Shown one piece after another: positions 22,376-33,553 of a stretch of DNA of 64,000 nucleotides. Where the stretch lies: positions 158,501 through 222,500 of the forward strand of contig JAYKKM010000134.1 of assembly GCA_035772405.1 (NCBI GenBank), given 5' to 3'. Each line of letters starts with the position of its first letter. The stretch's first letter is position 1. The notes beneath the pieces were generated by a model. That model was not told the origin of the DNA, made no database searches, and worked only from the letters and a program-made list of their open reading frames with translations. A program made the translations under genes and the position numbers. The stretch comes from Chrysogorgia sp. JL179-B06 (Eukaryota > Cnidaria > Anthozoa > Scleralcyonacea > Chrysogorgiidae).

Positions 22376-22620
22376 GAAGGTTACAAAATGTGTATAACCT
22401 GTAACCTTCTGATGACTAGTGGGATGCTCTAACTATTGAGCTACATGGACTAAGATAATGAGTGAAAGTTACATATGTTTACAATCTGTAACCTTCTGAT
22501 GACCAGTGAGATGCTCTAACTATTGAGCTACATAGACTAAGATGATGAGTGAAGGTTACATATGTTTACAACCTGTAACCTTCTGATGACTATTGAGCTA
22601 CATGGACTGCGATGGCAAGT
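22376..22620 (-). repeat. tRNA-derived SINE fragments in the WD40-gene intron
   Basis: Three partial tandem copies of a tRNA-like head (TAACCTTCTGATGAC, ATTGAGCTACATGGACT) sit in the intron between the two exons. They read as tRNA-like on the minus strand and belong to SINE family 2. Confidence 0.65.
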
Positions 22621-22677
22621 GAATTTATATTGAATAGTACATCAATTTATATATAATTATTCTCAATTTTCTCCAAG

Positions 22678-22776
22678 GAAACTTGGTGGTCACGCTGGAA
22701 ATGTGATGACACTTCTGTTACTTGGCAGAGAAGAACCTTACCTTATGTTGACTGGTTCTAGGGTACATTACATCAA
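22678..22776 (+). CDS. Next exon of the KIF21-like WD40 protein
   Basis: An exon of 99 bp after the acceptor CTCCAAG, ending at the donor GTAAAG. It encodes KLGGHAGNVMTLLLL, then PYLMLTGSRVHYIK. This continues the previous exon exactly in phase and matches the KIF21 layout, where KLTGHxGPVM is followed by VxTGSKDHYxK. The usual Lys-Asp before HY is Arg-Val here, which may be a lineage difference or a first sign of decay. An alternative donor (TCTAG then GTACAT) lies 16 bases earlier. No following exon was recognised in the next 2.4 kb. Confidence 0.72.
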
Positions 22777-23286
22777 GTAAAGTGACACAATCTCTTTCTC
22801 AAGAAGAACGTGAAATATTGGTCCTATTCTAATATCAATAAAATTTCTATCTTCCTGATGTTTTTTACAACTATCCTTTACTTTATGAAATTGTCGTCTG
22901 CTTATGATTTCGACTTTATTTCAGACTCATTATCAAACCAAAAATTTCTAGCTTTACTATTTTGCTTGAGAAGCCTCTCTGACGAAGGGAATTTGCCCAG
23001 GGCATTTCTTAACGTTATAATTACTGGGGCATTTACCACAGTAGGCCCTTTGCTTGCCCCAGTAGTGAAGCCAAAGTTTTGGTTTTTTTCCCAATAAACT
23101 GGGCCCTTTTCATCATTAATAAAGGTTTCTGGCTTTCAGCTCATCATGGTCTCTTCCAGGATAATGGTTAATCTAATGGCACACATACAGGCGGAAATAT
23201 GCGCATGCATTAAACAGTCAATTACTAATGCCACATGTTTATAATCTCTCTTATTAGTCTACTTATTAAGGACACCAAGTGTGGTA
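22777..23286. other. Presumed intron sequence with an inverted repeat
   Basis: GGATAATGGTTAATCTAATGG near 23158 is inverted near 23493 and repeated near 23540 beside a GAAGAGACC block. The open frame at 22810 has no gene-like features. Confidence 0.45.
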
Positions 23287-23289
23287 GAC

Positions 23290-23480
23290 GATGGTGGGGC
23301 TAGGTAGGGTCGTAAAACTTGCTAGGCGTGGGGTTAGTGTCAGAAAACTCGCTAGGCGGGGGGTTAGAAAACTCATTAGGCGGGGGGTTAGTGTTAGAAA
23401 ACTCATTAGGCGGGGAGTTAGGGTTAGAAAACTCATTGGGCAAGGGTGTTAGTGTTAGGATTAGTGTTGGGGTTGGGTTC
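23290..23480 (+). repeat. About 30-bp minisatellite
   Basis: Five to six units of GAAAACTCATTAGGCGGGG plus GGTTAGTGTTA with variation. Confidence 0.85.
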
Positions 23481-25202
23481 TACCTACAATTACCATTAGA
23501 TTAACCATTATCCTTAATTCAGAGCAATGTGTAACTCAAGGATAATGGTTAATTTAAGGAAGAGACCGTGTTGTTCAGCTGCGTGCCTGCCCCATAATAA
23601 TCCCTGGAAGTCGTCAAATCCCTGTCTTGTGGAAAGACACATTCTCGTCCCCAGACCCTCTCCCGCTGGTCAGCTGGTGCATGGAAGCCGGAAAGTGACA
23701 ACAAAGTGGCCTAGATAAGAGTCGTTCCCATAACTGTTGTCTGTGTATTTTTGCCTGTTATTTACCTTTGGTTTATCGTGTTTAAATCAAAAGTCAGAAA
23801 GAATGGTCTTAGTGTACAGTACTGTACACTAAATTCAATAAATTACATACTTTGCCCCAGTAGTCATAATTCCTTAAAAAAACTGCCTTCGCCTCAAACA
23901 TTAGACCTCCTCCACACACTATTTTGGCAGTACACCAACCTTTTAGAGTATTTGAACTTCTTTTTCATCGATACATTCTTTTTTTTCGATACGTTTTCGA
24001 TATCGATACTTAAAACATATATAGTATACTGTGCCGTGGTTGTGTAGAATAATTTATTTTAGAAATTATTTGTCATAACAATTTCTGTGCTTAATTACTG
24101 CAACAAGCACATAAGCCTTACAATAGGTATAATTTTCACTTTTTTACATATTATTTATACGTACAAAAAAGAGGAGTTTAGTAGTACCAGTGGATCATGG
24201 GTAATCAGTACAAATTTGAATTATTTCGAAAATAATTAGTTGACCTATGACTGCGCATGTCAAAAATTACTTTTCAAAATAATGCAAATTTATCCTGATA
24301 ATATACAACCCATGATGTTTCACTTTTTCACATATATCTATTGTAAGGCTTTATTTGTGTTTCACCTTTTGACATTTTCCTTCCATGAATCTTGTTCCCA
24401 GAGTGACTGGGTACAAGTTGGGCATCACACGACAACTTGAAAAGTATCGAAATGATCGATATTTTAGAAAAGTATCGAAAGTATAGATACGTTTTCGATA
24501 TATCGCCCCCCAATATATATTGGCTCTTGATACTGTTGCCTTGAATTGATAATTACCCAAGTCATGGGTCCTGCCTTAATAATCTCGACTAGAGTACGCC
24601 GGTAGCCCTGATACCAAACAGAAAGACAAGCATTTGTTGCTTGACAAGTCAGGAATTTATTACAGTTTGCATGGAGCGTAAAATGTGGGACTAACACTGA
24701 ATGAATGCGCATGTGCACATCGCCATAGCCTCCCACATTCAGTAAGTCATGTATGTTTTAAGATATAAATAACATATATCCATCGGTCTCGGTATACAAC
24801 CTATACTTATATTATTAATTAATATAATTATAATTATAATTATTCTAATTTATATATTTATATTATATAATTTATTATGTATGTTGTATACTGTATATTG
24901 TGTAGTGTATATTGTATATTGTATATTGTATAGTGTGTATCGTATATCGTATATTGTATATTGTATAGTGTATAGTGTATAGTGTATATTGTAATTATAA
25001 TTATAATTTTCGGTTGGTAAAAATATGTATCATGACAAATGCTATTATAGACAAATAATTTTAACAAAGTGTTTTCTGATGTTTATTGTAAGATTATGAA
25101 TTATGATATCGGTATTGGCCCTGCAACTGTACTGCCAGTTGTCTTAAATTGCATCATGAGCGATAACAGCAGCAGCATGAAATCCTACAGCAAGCTGTAA
25201 TA
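23481..25202. other. Non-coding stretch with short repeats
   Basis: No gene supported. TATCGAAA/TTTCGATA-rich patches occur near 23965-24010 and 24438-24510 in both orientations and may be ends of a small foldback element. A degenerate 10-bp repeat (GTATATTGTATAGT) spans about 24880-25000, followed by ATTATAATT runs. Confidence 0.5.
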
Positions 25203-25449
25203 TTAAAGGAACAGTACCCAAAAAATAAATTATTTTAAATAAAAGGCTTTATGTAAGTCCTCGAGAAATAAAGTAGCCTGCGAAGGAATTGGGGGAGGGG
25301 GACCGGGACTGGGGTGAGGGCGGATGGAACGCGTGCGCGAAAGACCCATGTTTTTGGATTTCTACGTCCACCAGAAGACGCTAAATTCTGATTGGCTAAC
25401 TCAACTCATTAGTATTCAGGGTTTCCTGTCAGGAAATAAACATTTAAAA

Positions 25450-25776
25450 ATGACGATTTTAGAAAAAACAGTGTTGGTAGATTATTTTCGTTCGAAAGCT
25501 TTAACTGATCTTCAGTTCGTTGCTGGTCGTAGCTTCAAAGTAAAACGGGAACAAAAAGTTGCAACGAGGGAGCTGCTGGCAGAAAAATATTTTTTGATGG
25601 TATTACCAACGGGATTTGGCAAGAGTTTGATTATTTACCAGACGTTCGTGCGAGCGCGTGATTATCAGTCGGCAGGCGAAGCAGCTATTATTGTGATTTC
25701 TACCTTGTCCTTGTCTTCAGGTGTTTCAACAGTGCTCTCTGGGCCTACGGAGAATTCCTTCGACATTTCAGAATAA
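25450..25776 (+). pseudogene. N-terminal fragment of a RecQ-like SF2 helicase
   Basis: From the ATG of MTILEKTVLVDYF the frame runs through a Q-motif-like stretch (REQKVATRELLAEK), the Walker A loop (LPTGFGKS) and an AIIVIST strand. It then loses similarity and stops at 25774. A full RecQ core has about 350 residues, and only motifs 0 and I remain. The frame is open upstream to 25324 but the extension is Arg-rich and overlaps the element terminus. It probably encoded a transposon-borne helicase acting in element replication or excision. The cut-off falls at the internal deletion. Confidence 0.7.
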
Positions 25777-25957
25777 AGAGACTTACGACTAGACGTATAT
25801 AATTAAGTGATGGTTTCTACGTTGTCTTGCATATGAAATTTCTTGGCCAAATCCCATTCTGGAGTTACGGTGTTCGGTAGTCAGATGTCTCTTCGTTCTA
25901 TCAGGGCTATTAATGTTACCGTTTGATGGAACAATTGCTGTCTCCTTTCGCATGTGT

Positions 25958-26176
25958 TCATACTGATTTAATAAAGTTATAAAGTTCAAAAGCATTTCTT
26001 ATTTTTTCTACCGCAAGACCTACAAACCCGGCCCGCTCGCAGAAAGTTTCACTGCGTGGTAATGCAAAGCCGATTGATTCACAAGCCTCAGCCAGAATCA
26101 ACTCTGTGCTTCCATGTCTACACGATTGCTTGAATACATTTTCAAAATAAATCTTGTTTCCACCAGATGCAGTCAT
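25958..26176 (-). pseudogene. Start of a second element-encoded ORF, unrecognised
   Basis: A 72-codon frame reads inwards from the right end of the nested element. It begins MTASGGNKIYFENVFKQ and includes an Ala/Glu-rich helix and AGFVGLAVEKIRNAF. I do not recognise the family. Another frame continues at 25789-25995 on the same strand and may be decayed continuation. Placement suggests the N-terminus of the element's other protein, possibly the transposase, truncated by the same deletion. Confidence 0.45.
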
Positions 26177-26767
26177 GCTTTTTACGGAGGTTCAGACATG
26201 GATATTTCACGATTCGGCTCGAAGTGAAATGTTTTAATCATCAAGGCAAGCCCGCTAGTCTCTGATTGGTTGTTTTTGACAGTTCTTCATGTGGGCGGAA
26301 ACCAAAAACATGGGTCTTTCGTGCAGGCGTCTCCCCTCCCCCTAACGCCGCCAGGCAGGCTAGAAATAACGTTTTCATTCTCGTATTTTATGCTTCTGGA
26401 TGCTGCCATTTTGTGTCATACTCAATGTCCAGCGGGGAGCTTATTGAGTGCAAGGAACAAGAGACAAGTACTCAATGACGTCAAAATTGAAAAGAAAACT
26501 ACCGCTGTTCATCAACTTTGAGCCGTCAAGCTAAACTCTAAAATGGCAGCATCCAGAAGCATAGAATACGAGAATGAAAACGTCATTTCTCGAGTACAAG
26601 AGCAGATACTGTAAAACTATTAACATTTCTAAATGCCTTTTATTTCAAACTATTTTATCGCTTTACTACAGTTCCCCTTCAGTTCTCTGCATTTTATCGT
26701 TACTTTCGGCGGGTAGTTACTTTCGGGGGGTCGTTACTTTGGAACGTTAAGGTACGATATTCGCTGT

Positions 26768-26823
26768 CGAGCTGCATTATGGGATTTACAACGGCTCGCC
26801 TTGTAAATCCCATAATGCAGCTC
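26768..26823. repeat. Perfect 23-bp hairpin at the Gypsy left flank
   Basis: GAGCTGCATTATGGGATTTA continues to CAA, has a 10-base loop, then returns exactly. It abuts the left LTR at 26829. Confidence 0.85.
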
Positions 26824-26828
26824 AGTCT

Positions 26829-26992
26829 TGTAGTATATTCAGAATCACCACCGTAGTAATAAATATATAAAATAATAGATTTAATGATCAAACTCTAGTC
26901 TACATTACATACGCCTTCGTACTCGTGTCACAAGTCTCCTGCTTGTCGTGGTGTAACCTAATTCCCTAACTTCCGGTGATGTCATCACTACA
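26829..26992 (-). repeat. 3' LTR of the minus-strand Gypsy element
   Basis: 164 bp beginning TGTAGTATA and ending ATCACTACA on the plus strand. It matches 31297-31444 apart from small indels near one end and a few substitutions. Confidence 0.9.
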
Positions 26993-27137
26993 TCTCCCTT
27001 TTACTTTAAAATAAAAGAATACTGTTCTAACATAATATAAACCGTTTATAAAAGTTCAAATAGGTTGACTTTGTTTTCAGCTGTTCGGGCAATGTTTCTG
27101 CAGTTCATATTTACATACATATATACATACGAAGACT

Positions 27138-27860
27138 TCAACTTCTCTGATTTGGAATGTTTATTTCTTCCTGGTAAAACTGAGGTCTGTTTCTAACCCT
27201 GGCTGGGTATCTCCTTCGCTCCTCGTTTTGTGGTTGTTCATACTGGTTTAGCAATGTTTCATCATCTGTTAAATCATCTCTGTCACTGTCATCACTTTCT
27301 GCTGCTAATTTGTCATCTTCCACTTCTCTCTTTGACAGGAACTTCTTGAAGTGAGATATAATTCTTGTGATGGTGTAATGATGCCTCTGTGCAGTTACTT
27401 TGGTACCTTTTACTTCGGTTACTGTCAGAGGTTTCGGGTTAAAGGCTGAAGTAAACTTGTTTTTGCGTTCTTGCTTTACCAGAACCTTCATTCCAACAGA
27501 TATATCCATCTTGCGTGCTCTTCTCTTAGTATCTGTGCTTTGGATTGTTTCTTTTTTTGTATTCTCTCTTGCTTGCAAATGTAGATCTTTATAATCAACC
27601 TCCTCCTCTTTCACCAAAGATGGAATGTTAGTGTGAACTTCTCGGTTATACAATAATTGTGTTGGTGCGACACCGGTGGTACTGTGGGGAGTGGTTCTGT
27701 AGGCCAAGAGAAAATCATACATTTCCTCTGTCCAATTATTGCCTTCGAGTTTTGCTGCTTTGACTGCCTTACCCAATGGCTTCATGAATGCTTCAGCTTC
27801 TCCATTGGCTTGTGGCCACAAAGGTGCTATGTGGTAATGTGTTATTCCTCGGTTTTTCAT
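27138..27860 (-). pseudogene. Gypsy integrase C-terminal half
   Basis: It starts inside the integrase catalytic core (HYHIAPLWPQANGEAEAFMK, holding the third acidic catalytic residue) and runs through FLLAYRTTPHSTTG. It ends with a C-terminal domain rich in Lys and Glu. Upstream, where the second catalytic Asp (DNGPPF) should be read, TAG and nonsense codons near 27904 break the frame. The ATG is internal. Confidence 0.85.
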
Positions 27861-28058
27861 GTAGTCAGCGATTTCTTGTCCAGCAAATGGTGGACCGTTG
27901 TCCTAGTAGATTTATTTTGCTAAACCGTGAGTAGCAAAAATTCTATCGAGGCGTTTCATTACAGTGGTTGCAGTTGTCGACTTCATGACTTCGACTTCTG
28001 GAAACTTCGAGTATGAGTCTATTACCACAAGCAATGTTTCTCCACTGGGAAACGGTCC

Positions 28059-28280
28059 TCATAAATCCATGTGGAGTCGTTCCCATGGCTTGGGAGACAT
28101 TGGATTTTGTTGTAGCGGTGGAGGTGGATCACCATGTCCAAGACTTTGACAAACATTACACTGTTTGACAAATTCCTCTGCTTCTCTATCAATTCTTGGC
28201 CACCAGACTTTGGTCCTGAGAGCCTGCTTTGTCTTCACAATTCCTTGGTGACCTTTGTGTGCATGATGTAATGTTTCCAC
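28059..28280 (-). pseudogene. Gypsy integrase zinc-binding (HHCC) domain
   Basis: HHAHKGHQGIVKTKQALRTK, then WWPRID and CNVCQ form the H2C2 zinc-binding N-terminal integrase domain. The linker to the core ends WERLHMDL. It is separated from the RNase H part by a frameshift (overlapping frame 28189-28623). Confidence 0.85.
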
Positions 28281-28520
28281 ACGAAGCTTTTGTGGCGCCT
28301 CGGAGCATTAAATGATTTTCAGTTACAGTTAACTCCTGTTGTACTGAATAAAAGTTGCTTTTCTTGTTCCAATTTCCGAACTGGATACTGTTTATCGTTG
28401 CTTGTAATTTTGGATCCGCTTTCGTGGCTTCAATTATTGCTTCTATGGTCATGGCATTCGGTATTGCATGCTTTTCCATGAAATTGACATACTGGTCGGC
28501 CACATTACTGTATGATATTA

Positions 28521-29624
28521 TCACTGTTGCTGGCAGTGGTTGTCTTGATAGAACATCTGCTGGATTGCCCTTGCCTTTTCGATGGTGGATATCAAAATCA
28601 TACTGTGTAGTCTCAATGCCCATCTCTCATTCCGTGCTGGCGGCTTCGACTTAGAATTGTAGATCACTTCGAGTGCCTTGTGGTCTGTGGAGATTGTGAA
28701 CTTTGTTCCAATTAAGTACAAATGAAATCTTTCACACCCCCACACCACGGCTAGAGCCTCTCTTTCAGTTTGTGAATATCGGCGCTCTACTTCAGTGAGT
28801 GATTTGCTTGCATAGGCAACGTTGCAGGTGTTTCCTTCGTGATCAACATTGGATAATATTGCTCCTAATCCGGTGGGACTGGCATCTACCGTTAGCAAAG
28901 TTCGTTGCTGCGGATCGTAAAAATGCATGATACAATCCTTCTGTATTTCATCTTTGATAGCGTCGAATGCCTTTTGGTGCTCAGATTTCCATTCATACTT
29001 CGTTTTAGTCGCAGTGAGTTGGCGCAGCGGTTCGCTCAACGTTGAGAAATTATTTATAAACTTCGAACAATAGTTGGCAAGTCCTAAAAACCTGCGGAGC
29101 TCTTTAGCGTTCTTTGGTACGGTAGTCTGTTTAATCGCGTCGACTTTTCTCGGGTCAGCTTTTATTCCTTCTGCGGTCAAAAGAAAACCATAGAACCACA
29201 GCTCGCTCTGGTCAAACAAACACTTTGATGGATTGACAGTAAGCCCTTTTTCGTTCAAACGCGCAAAGAGTTGTTCTAGCCGCTGATTATGTTCCTCTTG
29301 ATTTGTACCCCAGATAATTATATCGTCCGCGATGTTACGTATTCCGTCGATTCCCCGAATCGCATTTTCGACTGCGATTTGAAACACTTCGCTCGCCGAG
29401 TTGATTCCAAATGGCAAACGTTTGTAACGGAATAATCCTCGATGCGTTGTGAAGGTGGTAATCGATCTCGAATTATTTTCAAGCGGTATTTGATGATATC
29501 CTGCTTTCAAGTCGATTTTGCTATATTTGACAGCTCCCGACATATTTTCCATCAATTCATCGACTGTGGGTATGGGGTGTCTTTCACGCTTTTCAAGCTG
29601 TGTTTGCCTGTCTGTAATCACCAC
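28521..29624 (-). pseudogene. Gypsy reverse transcriptase and RNase H
   Basis: The RT palm shows YSKIDLKAGYHQI (motif A), LPFGINSASEVFQ and NIADDIIIW, where the usual YVDD/YADD tyrosine is replaced. A thumb with RRFLGLANYCSKFI and RNase H with TVDASPTGLGAIL, SLTEVERRYSQTEREALA and STDHKALEVIY follow. The frame then shifts and the connection to integrase is broken. It adjoins the RT fingers at 29593. Confidence 0.9.
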
Positions 29625-30751
29625 AGACTCGTACTTCGGATAGATTGCGTGGTTTTGGTGCTACAACTAGACCGCTCACCCAATCGGTACTCTCGTCGGA
29701 TACAGGTTCGATAATGTCTTGCTTTAAGTAATCATCAAGCCATCCGTCGAGCTGTTTCCGTAGATGAAATGGAACACGCCTATATGTCTGCGCTACTGGT
29801 GGAACTTCGCGGTTCACGTGAAGATTCTGTTCGTAATCATTCAACATACCGATTCCTTCGAAAACTTTGGGATACCGACCTTTTAGCCATGTTGTTTGTC
29901 TATTGTTAGCTTCGATATCTTCGTTGTTGCTGTTATCTTTTGTGCGCGAGGTTTTTGACACCCCCAACGACGCCGACACTTTATTCACACGCATTGTTAT
30001 CAGACGTAAACAAGCTGAGGTTTCATAACTCAAAATCGAAGATGTTCCTTGTGTCGTTTTCGTAACGTAGAACATAACGGCTGTGATTCGGTGTTTGGAT
30101 TCGATGAGTGCTGAATTTTCCTTGCAGTTCTACTGGTTCGTCAGCCCCATACGCAAAAATTCGTGCTTTGGTCTTTTGCAACGGGATTCGCTTCTTGGAT
30201 ACACTGCAGAGATGCTCGTAGTCTTTGGCTGTCAGAATGTTCACTGTTGCACCAGTATCGACAATAAATTCCACTTTCACTCCATCAATTCGTAGTTTGA
30301 CGATTGGGGTTTGCTTCTGACGTTTCTTATTAAACACTGCGAATACGTTTACACTTTCACTGCTGCCACTATCAGTATCGCTATCAGAACTCTCTTCTTG
30401 TTGCTCTTGTCGTTTTGTTGATCGTTGCGTCGTATCTTTGCGTTTAAGAGCACGAACACGCGTCGTTTCAGCTTCTTTATTTTCAGATTTCGTTTTCCAT
30501 CCTTGCGGTTTCTTCGGTGTTGTCCCTTGACCGCGCTGTCTTGTCATTCGATCTGCACATTTTTGCAAAATGCCCGATTTTCTCGCATGACCGGCACACT
30601 TTACCTGCGGCTGGACACGGTTTATCAAAATGCGGATATTTCCCACCACAATTATAACAAACTTATGCGGATTGTCGCTCGGGATTCTGACGACCTGCAC
30701 GTTTGGTATTATACACCGTCTCATCTCGCTGATTTTTCTTTTCAAAATCAT
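29593..30751 (-). pseudogene. Gypsy protease and RT fingers
   Basis: The 30023-30751 frame holds a degraded zinc-knuckle segment, a Ser/Asp/Glu linker and an aspartic protease active site (FIVDTGATVNIL). The 29593-30075 frame continues with KVFEGIGML, a PVAQTYRRVPFHLR fingers segment and VRVCGDYRQAN. The two frames overlap, so one frameshift lies between them. The zinc knuckle itself has lost its CCHC reading in this frame. Confidence 0.85.
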
Positions 30752-30769
30752 CCGTCTACTGGTTTGAAA

Positions 30770-31270
30770 TCTCTAGCGCCCTTGAGTACTGTATTAACTC
30801 GTCTAATTTCGGATCGTCGCGGAATGCTTTTTTTCTTAACCGAGTAGACTTGCAGTGTTCGACGAGCTGCGTTTTGATCTCGTCATCAATATCTGTAAAC
30901 TCGCAAGTTGATCCCAGGTGACGAAGTCTCGTGTAGAATTGATCGATCGTTTCGTCGGGTCGCTGCTTCGCTTGGCGAAGAACATGTCTTTCGTAAATAA
31001 TGTTTTTTGGCGCAAAATAGGCTGTTAACTTTGCGCGGCTGTTGCATAATCGTATTCGTCACCTGTGTTCGGAAGGGTTGCGAAAATTGTCTCTACCTTT
31101 GGTCCGGCCAGGTATAACAATAATGCGCGTTGACGAGCTTTATCCATGATGTCAAAACCAATAATATATCGTTGAAATCGTGTGAACCAATCCTTCCATC
31201 TCACGGCAAGCGAACTTGGATCAGAATGAGGGTCAAATTGCTGCATCGCCACAAAATTTAATCCTGCCAT
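30770..31270 (-). pseudogene. Gypsy gag, frameshifted
   Basis: It starts with the first ATG after the primer site ([14 protein letters not shown]). [20 protein letters not shown] and IFATLP correspond to the same positions in the second Gypsy gag at 52340. A shift near 31025 moves the rest ([25 protein letters not shown]) to another frame, which then stops near 30770. Confidence 0.8.
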
Positions 31271-31283
31271 CTCCAGTTGTTTA

Positions 31284-31296
31284 TCCTCATCGCCAA
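31284..31296 (-). promoter_or_regulatory. Primer binding site of the minus-strand Gypsy
   Basis: TTGGCGATGAGGA directly follows the LTR. The plus-strand Gypsy has TTGGCGACGAGGA in the same place. A TGGCGA start is complementary to a tRNA 3' CCA end. Confidence 0.8.
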
Positions 31297-31444
31297 TGTA
31301 GTATAGTAAGTAATAAATATAATAATAGATTTAATGATCAAACTCTAGTCTACATTACATACGCCTTCGTACTCGTGTCACAAGTGACTCTTGCTTGTCG
31401 TCGTGTAACCCAGTTCCCTAACTTCCGGTGATGTCATCACTACA
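31297..31444 (-). repeat. 5' LTR of the minus-strand Gypsy element
   Basis: 148 bp with TG...CA ends, matching 26829-26992. Confidence 0.9.
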
Positions 31445-33030
31445 GATATTAGCACCCTCGCCCTCGGGCGAGGGGATTACCAATATTACCAGCAAGCCGC
31501 AGGACATTCCATAATTGACGTGACGCACAAAACGTGCGGACGCATTGTAATCATTTTGTTTTTCCAACCATCCACGGCAATGCAACTCAAAGTTTACCCT
31601 TGTACCTGCCACCTAACACCTTTACATTAATTAGGAGCCTTATCACTTCTCTCACTCACTTCACCAGGCGAAACCCGACCGTAACATGCTGCAGAGAGCA
31701 AGGTGATAAGAGTCTGTGCCCCTACCTTAACCATGACCTTTGCTTCTCCAGTTTTTCAGCAGCACTCGCCTCCAGAAAAACATCATTTTCCGCCATCCGT
31801 TTGTATCCATACAGATTTTCGTAAGTTATTAATCGTGAATACATAAAGTCATATCATTCAGCGATATATTTGTGCTCTTTACGTTTACTGCTTGCATTTT
31901 CTTGTCGACGGGAATATGAACCCTATGGGGATGACGGTGAAAATATTATTGGTTAAGGAACAACAAAGCTAGAAGTTTACTAACCATCAAGCATGGCTAC
32001 TTCATGCATTAAAAAAATAATCATGCAACGTTTCGTCATCTTGTCCTTTCACCATTTAGTATGAACTGAACAAATAGTAAAAGGTCAATTTCATAATACT
32101 TATCACTTAGATTTATCCCATGATGTTCTCGTGGGAAAAGATGTTTGTATTTTTGTAGAATTTTTGCGATACTAAAGCTGTTTATAAACTGACGGTTGTT
32201 AATAAAATATAAATGTAGCCTGCAGTACAACCGTTCAGCGTTCTTCTTTATAATATAATTTATGCTAGATTTTTAGGATTTTTTGAAGATTTCGGAGAGG
32301 ATGGCCATGCAAAATCTCATCAACATCACTAACAAAAGCAAAAATATACCTTTTAATAGAAATTAACGTAAAGAGTAAAGAGTAAAGTAAAAAAAATATT
32401 AAAAGAATGGCCATATAATGATAATTTGTACCCCACTTACTCTTATAAAAACTCACTCGTGCTGCTGACAAAATCATTTTCTAGCGACTGCGTAAAATAA
32501 TAACACAACAAAACTATAAATCATCGTTAAGAGAGCGATATTTCACATGAAACGAAATTTCAAAACTGCAAATTCGATCGATACTCGATAGACGGATCAA
32601 GACGATACCTTGAGGCATGACTGTCAAAAATTCTTAGCATGCAATCATGATAAAAATAAAGTATTTTCTTGTTTTTATTTTGGCCGACCCGAGGTATACG
32701 GTCTTTCGCCATTTTCTCCATCCATGTTATTCTGGATTGTCAAAGGGATTAGTTTATTTTGTCTGCAACGTAAACCATGCTTTGTTTTGCCGCCACCTTG
32801 AATTAATTATCCATGTTCAATGAATACCATGACAACAAAACGCAACATAGGAAAGTTGTAAACTTTTTTATAAGTATTTATAATCTTTGTACATTTTCCG
32901 CCGGAAATTGTGGAATTATAGGGTATCTAAAATACCCTTTTATCTATAAATCAGCCACTTTGGCTATTACAAATGTTGGGAAGATCAGGAAATATCTGAG
33001 TAAACAGGACTTGTGAGTTCGATTGTGCGC
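31445..33030. other. Non-coding stretch
   Basis: Starts with a GC-richer block (TATTAGCACCCTCGCCCTC) whose inverted match lies at about 48663-48683, so it is part of a dispersed repeat. The remainder is AT-rich without supported features. Confidence 0.45.
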
Positions 33031-33034
33031 ACAT

Positions 33035-33295
33035 TTATCTATATATATCATCTTCATTTATTAGACTTATCATCTTCATTTATCTAGACTTATTATCTTC
33101 ATTTATTAGATTTATCATCTTAATTTATCTAGACTTATTATCTTCATTTATTAAACTTATTATCTTATTGTGCGCAGATTTATTTAGACTTATTATCTTC
33201 ATTTATTAGACTTATTAATTTATTGTGCGCATATTTATCTAGACTTCATATCTTCATTTATTAGACTTATTATCTTATTGTTCGCACATCTACAC
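33035..33295 (+). repeat. Tandem repeat of TTATCTTCATTTATTAGAC units
   Basis: About ten units of 22-26 bp alternating with TATTGTGCGCA spacers. Confidence 0.85.
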
Positions 33296-33349
33296 TTGAC
33301 AGTTCAAAAGCTTCCTTTTTAATCAGGGGCCGCGGAGCACTTTTTAGAG

Positions 33350-33372
33350 TGCGGGGGGGGGGGGGGGGGGGG
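33350..33372 (+). repeat. Poly-G run
   Basis: About 20 or more consecutive G in an otherwise AT-rich context. Confidence 0.9.
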
Positions 33373-33553
33373 TATTTCAAGTTGCGAAGATTGGGGGGTG
33401 CAGAACAAGATGTTGAATTTCGTAGTATTTCAATTTTATTTTACAAAGCATGAATGTGCATGCTTACATAGGTGAACTGGTGCTCAATAGAATTTTGTCT
33501 GCTGATAGAGGTGTACTGATGTAAAAATTAGTTCTAATGAAATGATTGGTGTC

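Larger units (their letters stand above)
25274..26362. mobile_element. Nested, internally deleted transposon with RecQ-like helicase fragment
   Basis: The ends are TAGCCTGC and GCAGGCTA. About 75 bp inside, both carry AAGACCCATGTTTTTGG in inverted orientation. It is flanked by GAAATAAAG (25265-25273) and GAAATAACG (26363-26371), a 9-bp target duplication with one mismatch; the undamaged sister MITE confirms the empty site GAAATAACG. It holds the start of one ORF from each end, pointing inwards, with the middle missing. The superfamily is uncertain: helicase-carrying groups such as Academ are possible. Confidence 0.75.
25203..26680. mobile_element. MITE (family C) split by a nested element
   Basis: The left end TTAAAGGAACAGTACCCAAA and the right end ACTACAGTTCCCCTTCAG, with arms matching 15953-16416, show a second copy of that family. 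The left arm breaks after CTCGAGAAATAA and the remainder resumes at 26363 after the nested element. Confidence 0.85.
26829..31444 (-). mobile_element. Gypsy-type LTR retrotransposon, minus strand, decayed
   Basis: It is bounded by two LTRs with TG...CA ends. In element order: 5' LTR, primer site TTGGCGATGAGGA, gag, protease, reverse transcriptase, RNase H, integrase, a polypurine tract (AAAGTAAAAGGGAGA) and 3' LTR. The order protease-RT-RH-IN identifies Gypsy/Metaviridae. Several frameshifts and stops make it non-functional. No matching 5-bp target duplication is visible (AGTCT at left, GATAT at right). Confidence 0.9.

Noticed and set aside
22810..23097. 95-codon open frame after the WD40 exon
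   Set aside because: Hydrophobic AT-driven composition, no start context, no homology by eye, and it lies in presumed intron.
31445..31480. GC-rich block taken as a promoter or CpG island
   Set aside because: It recurs inverted near 48663, so it is a dispersed repeat, and no transcript start or gene adjoins it.
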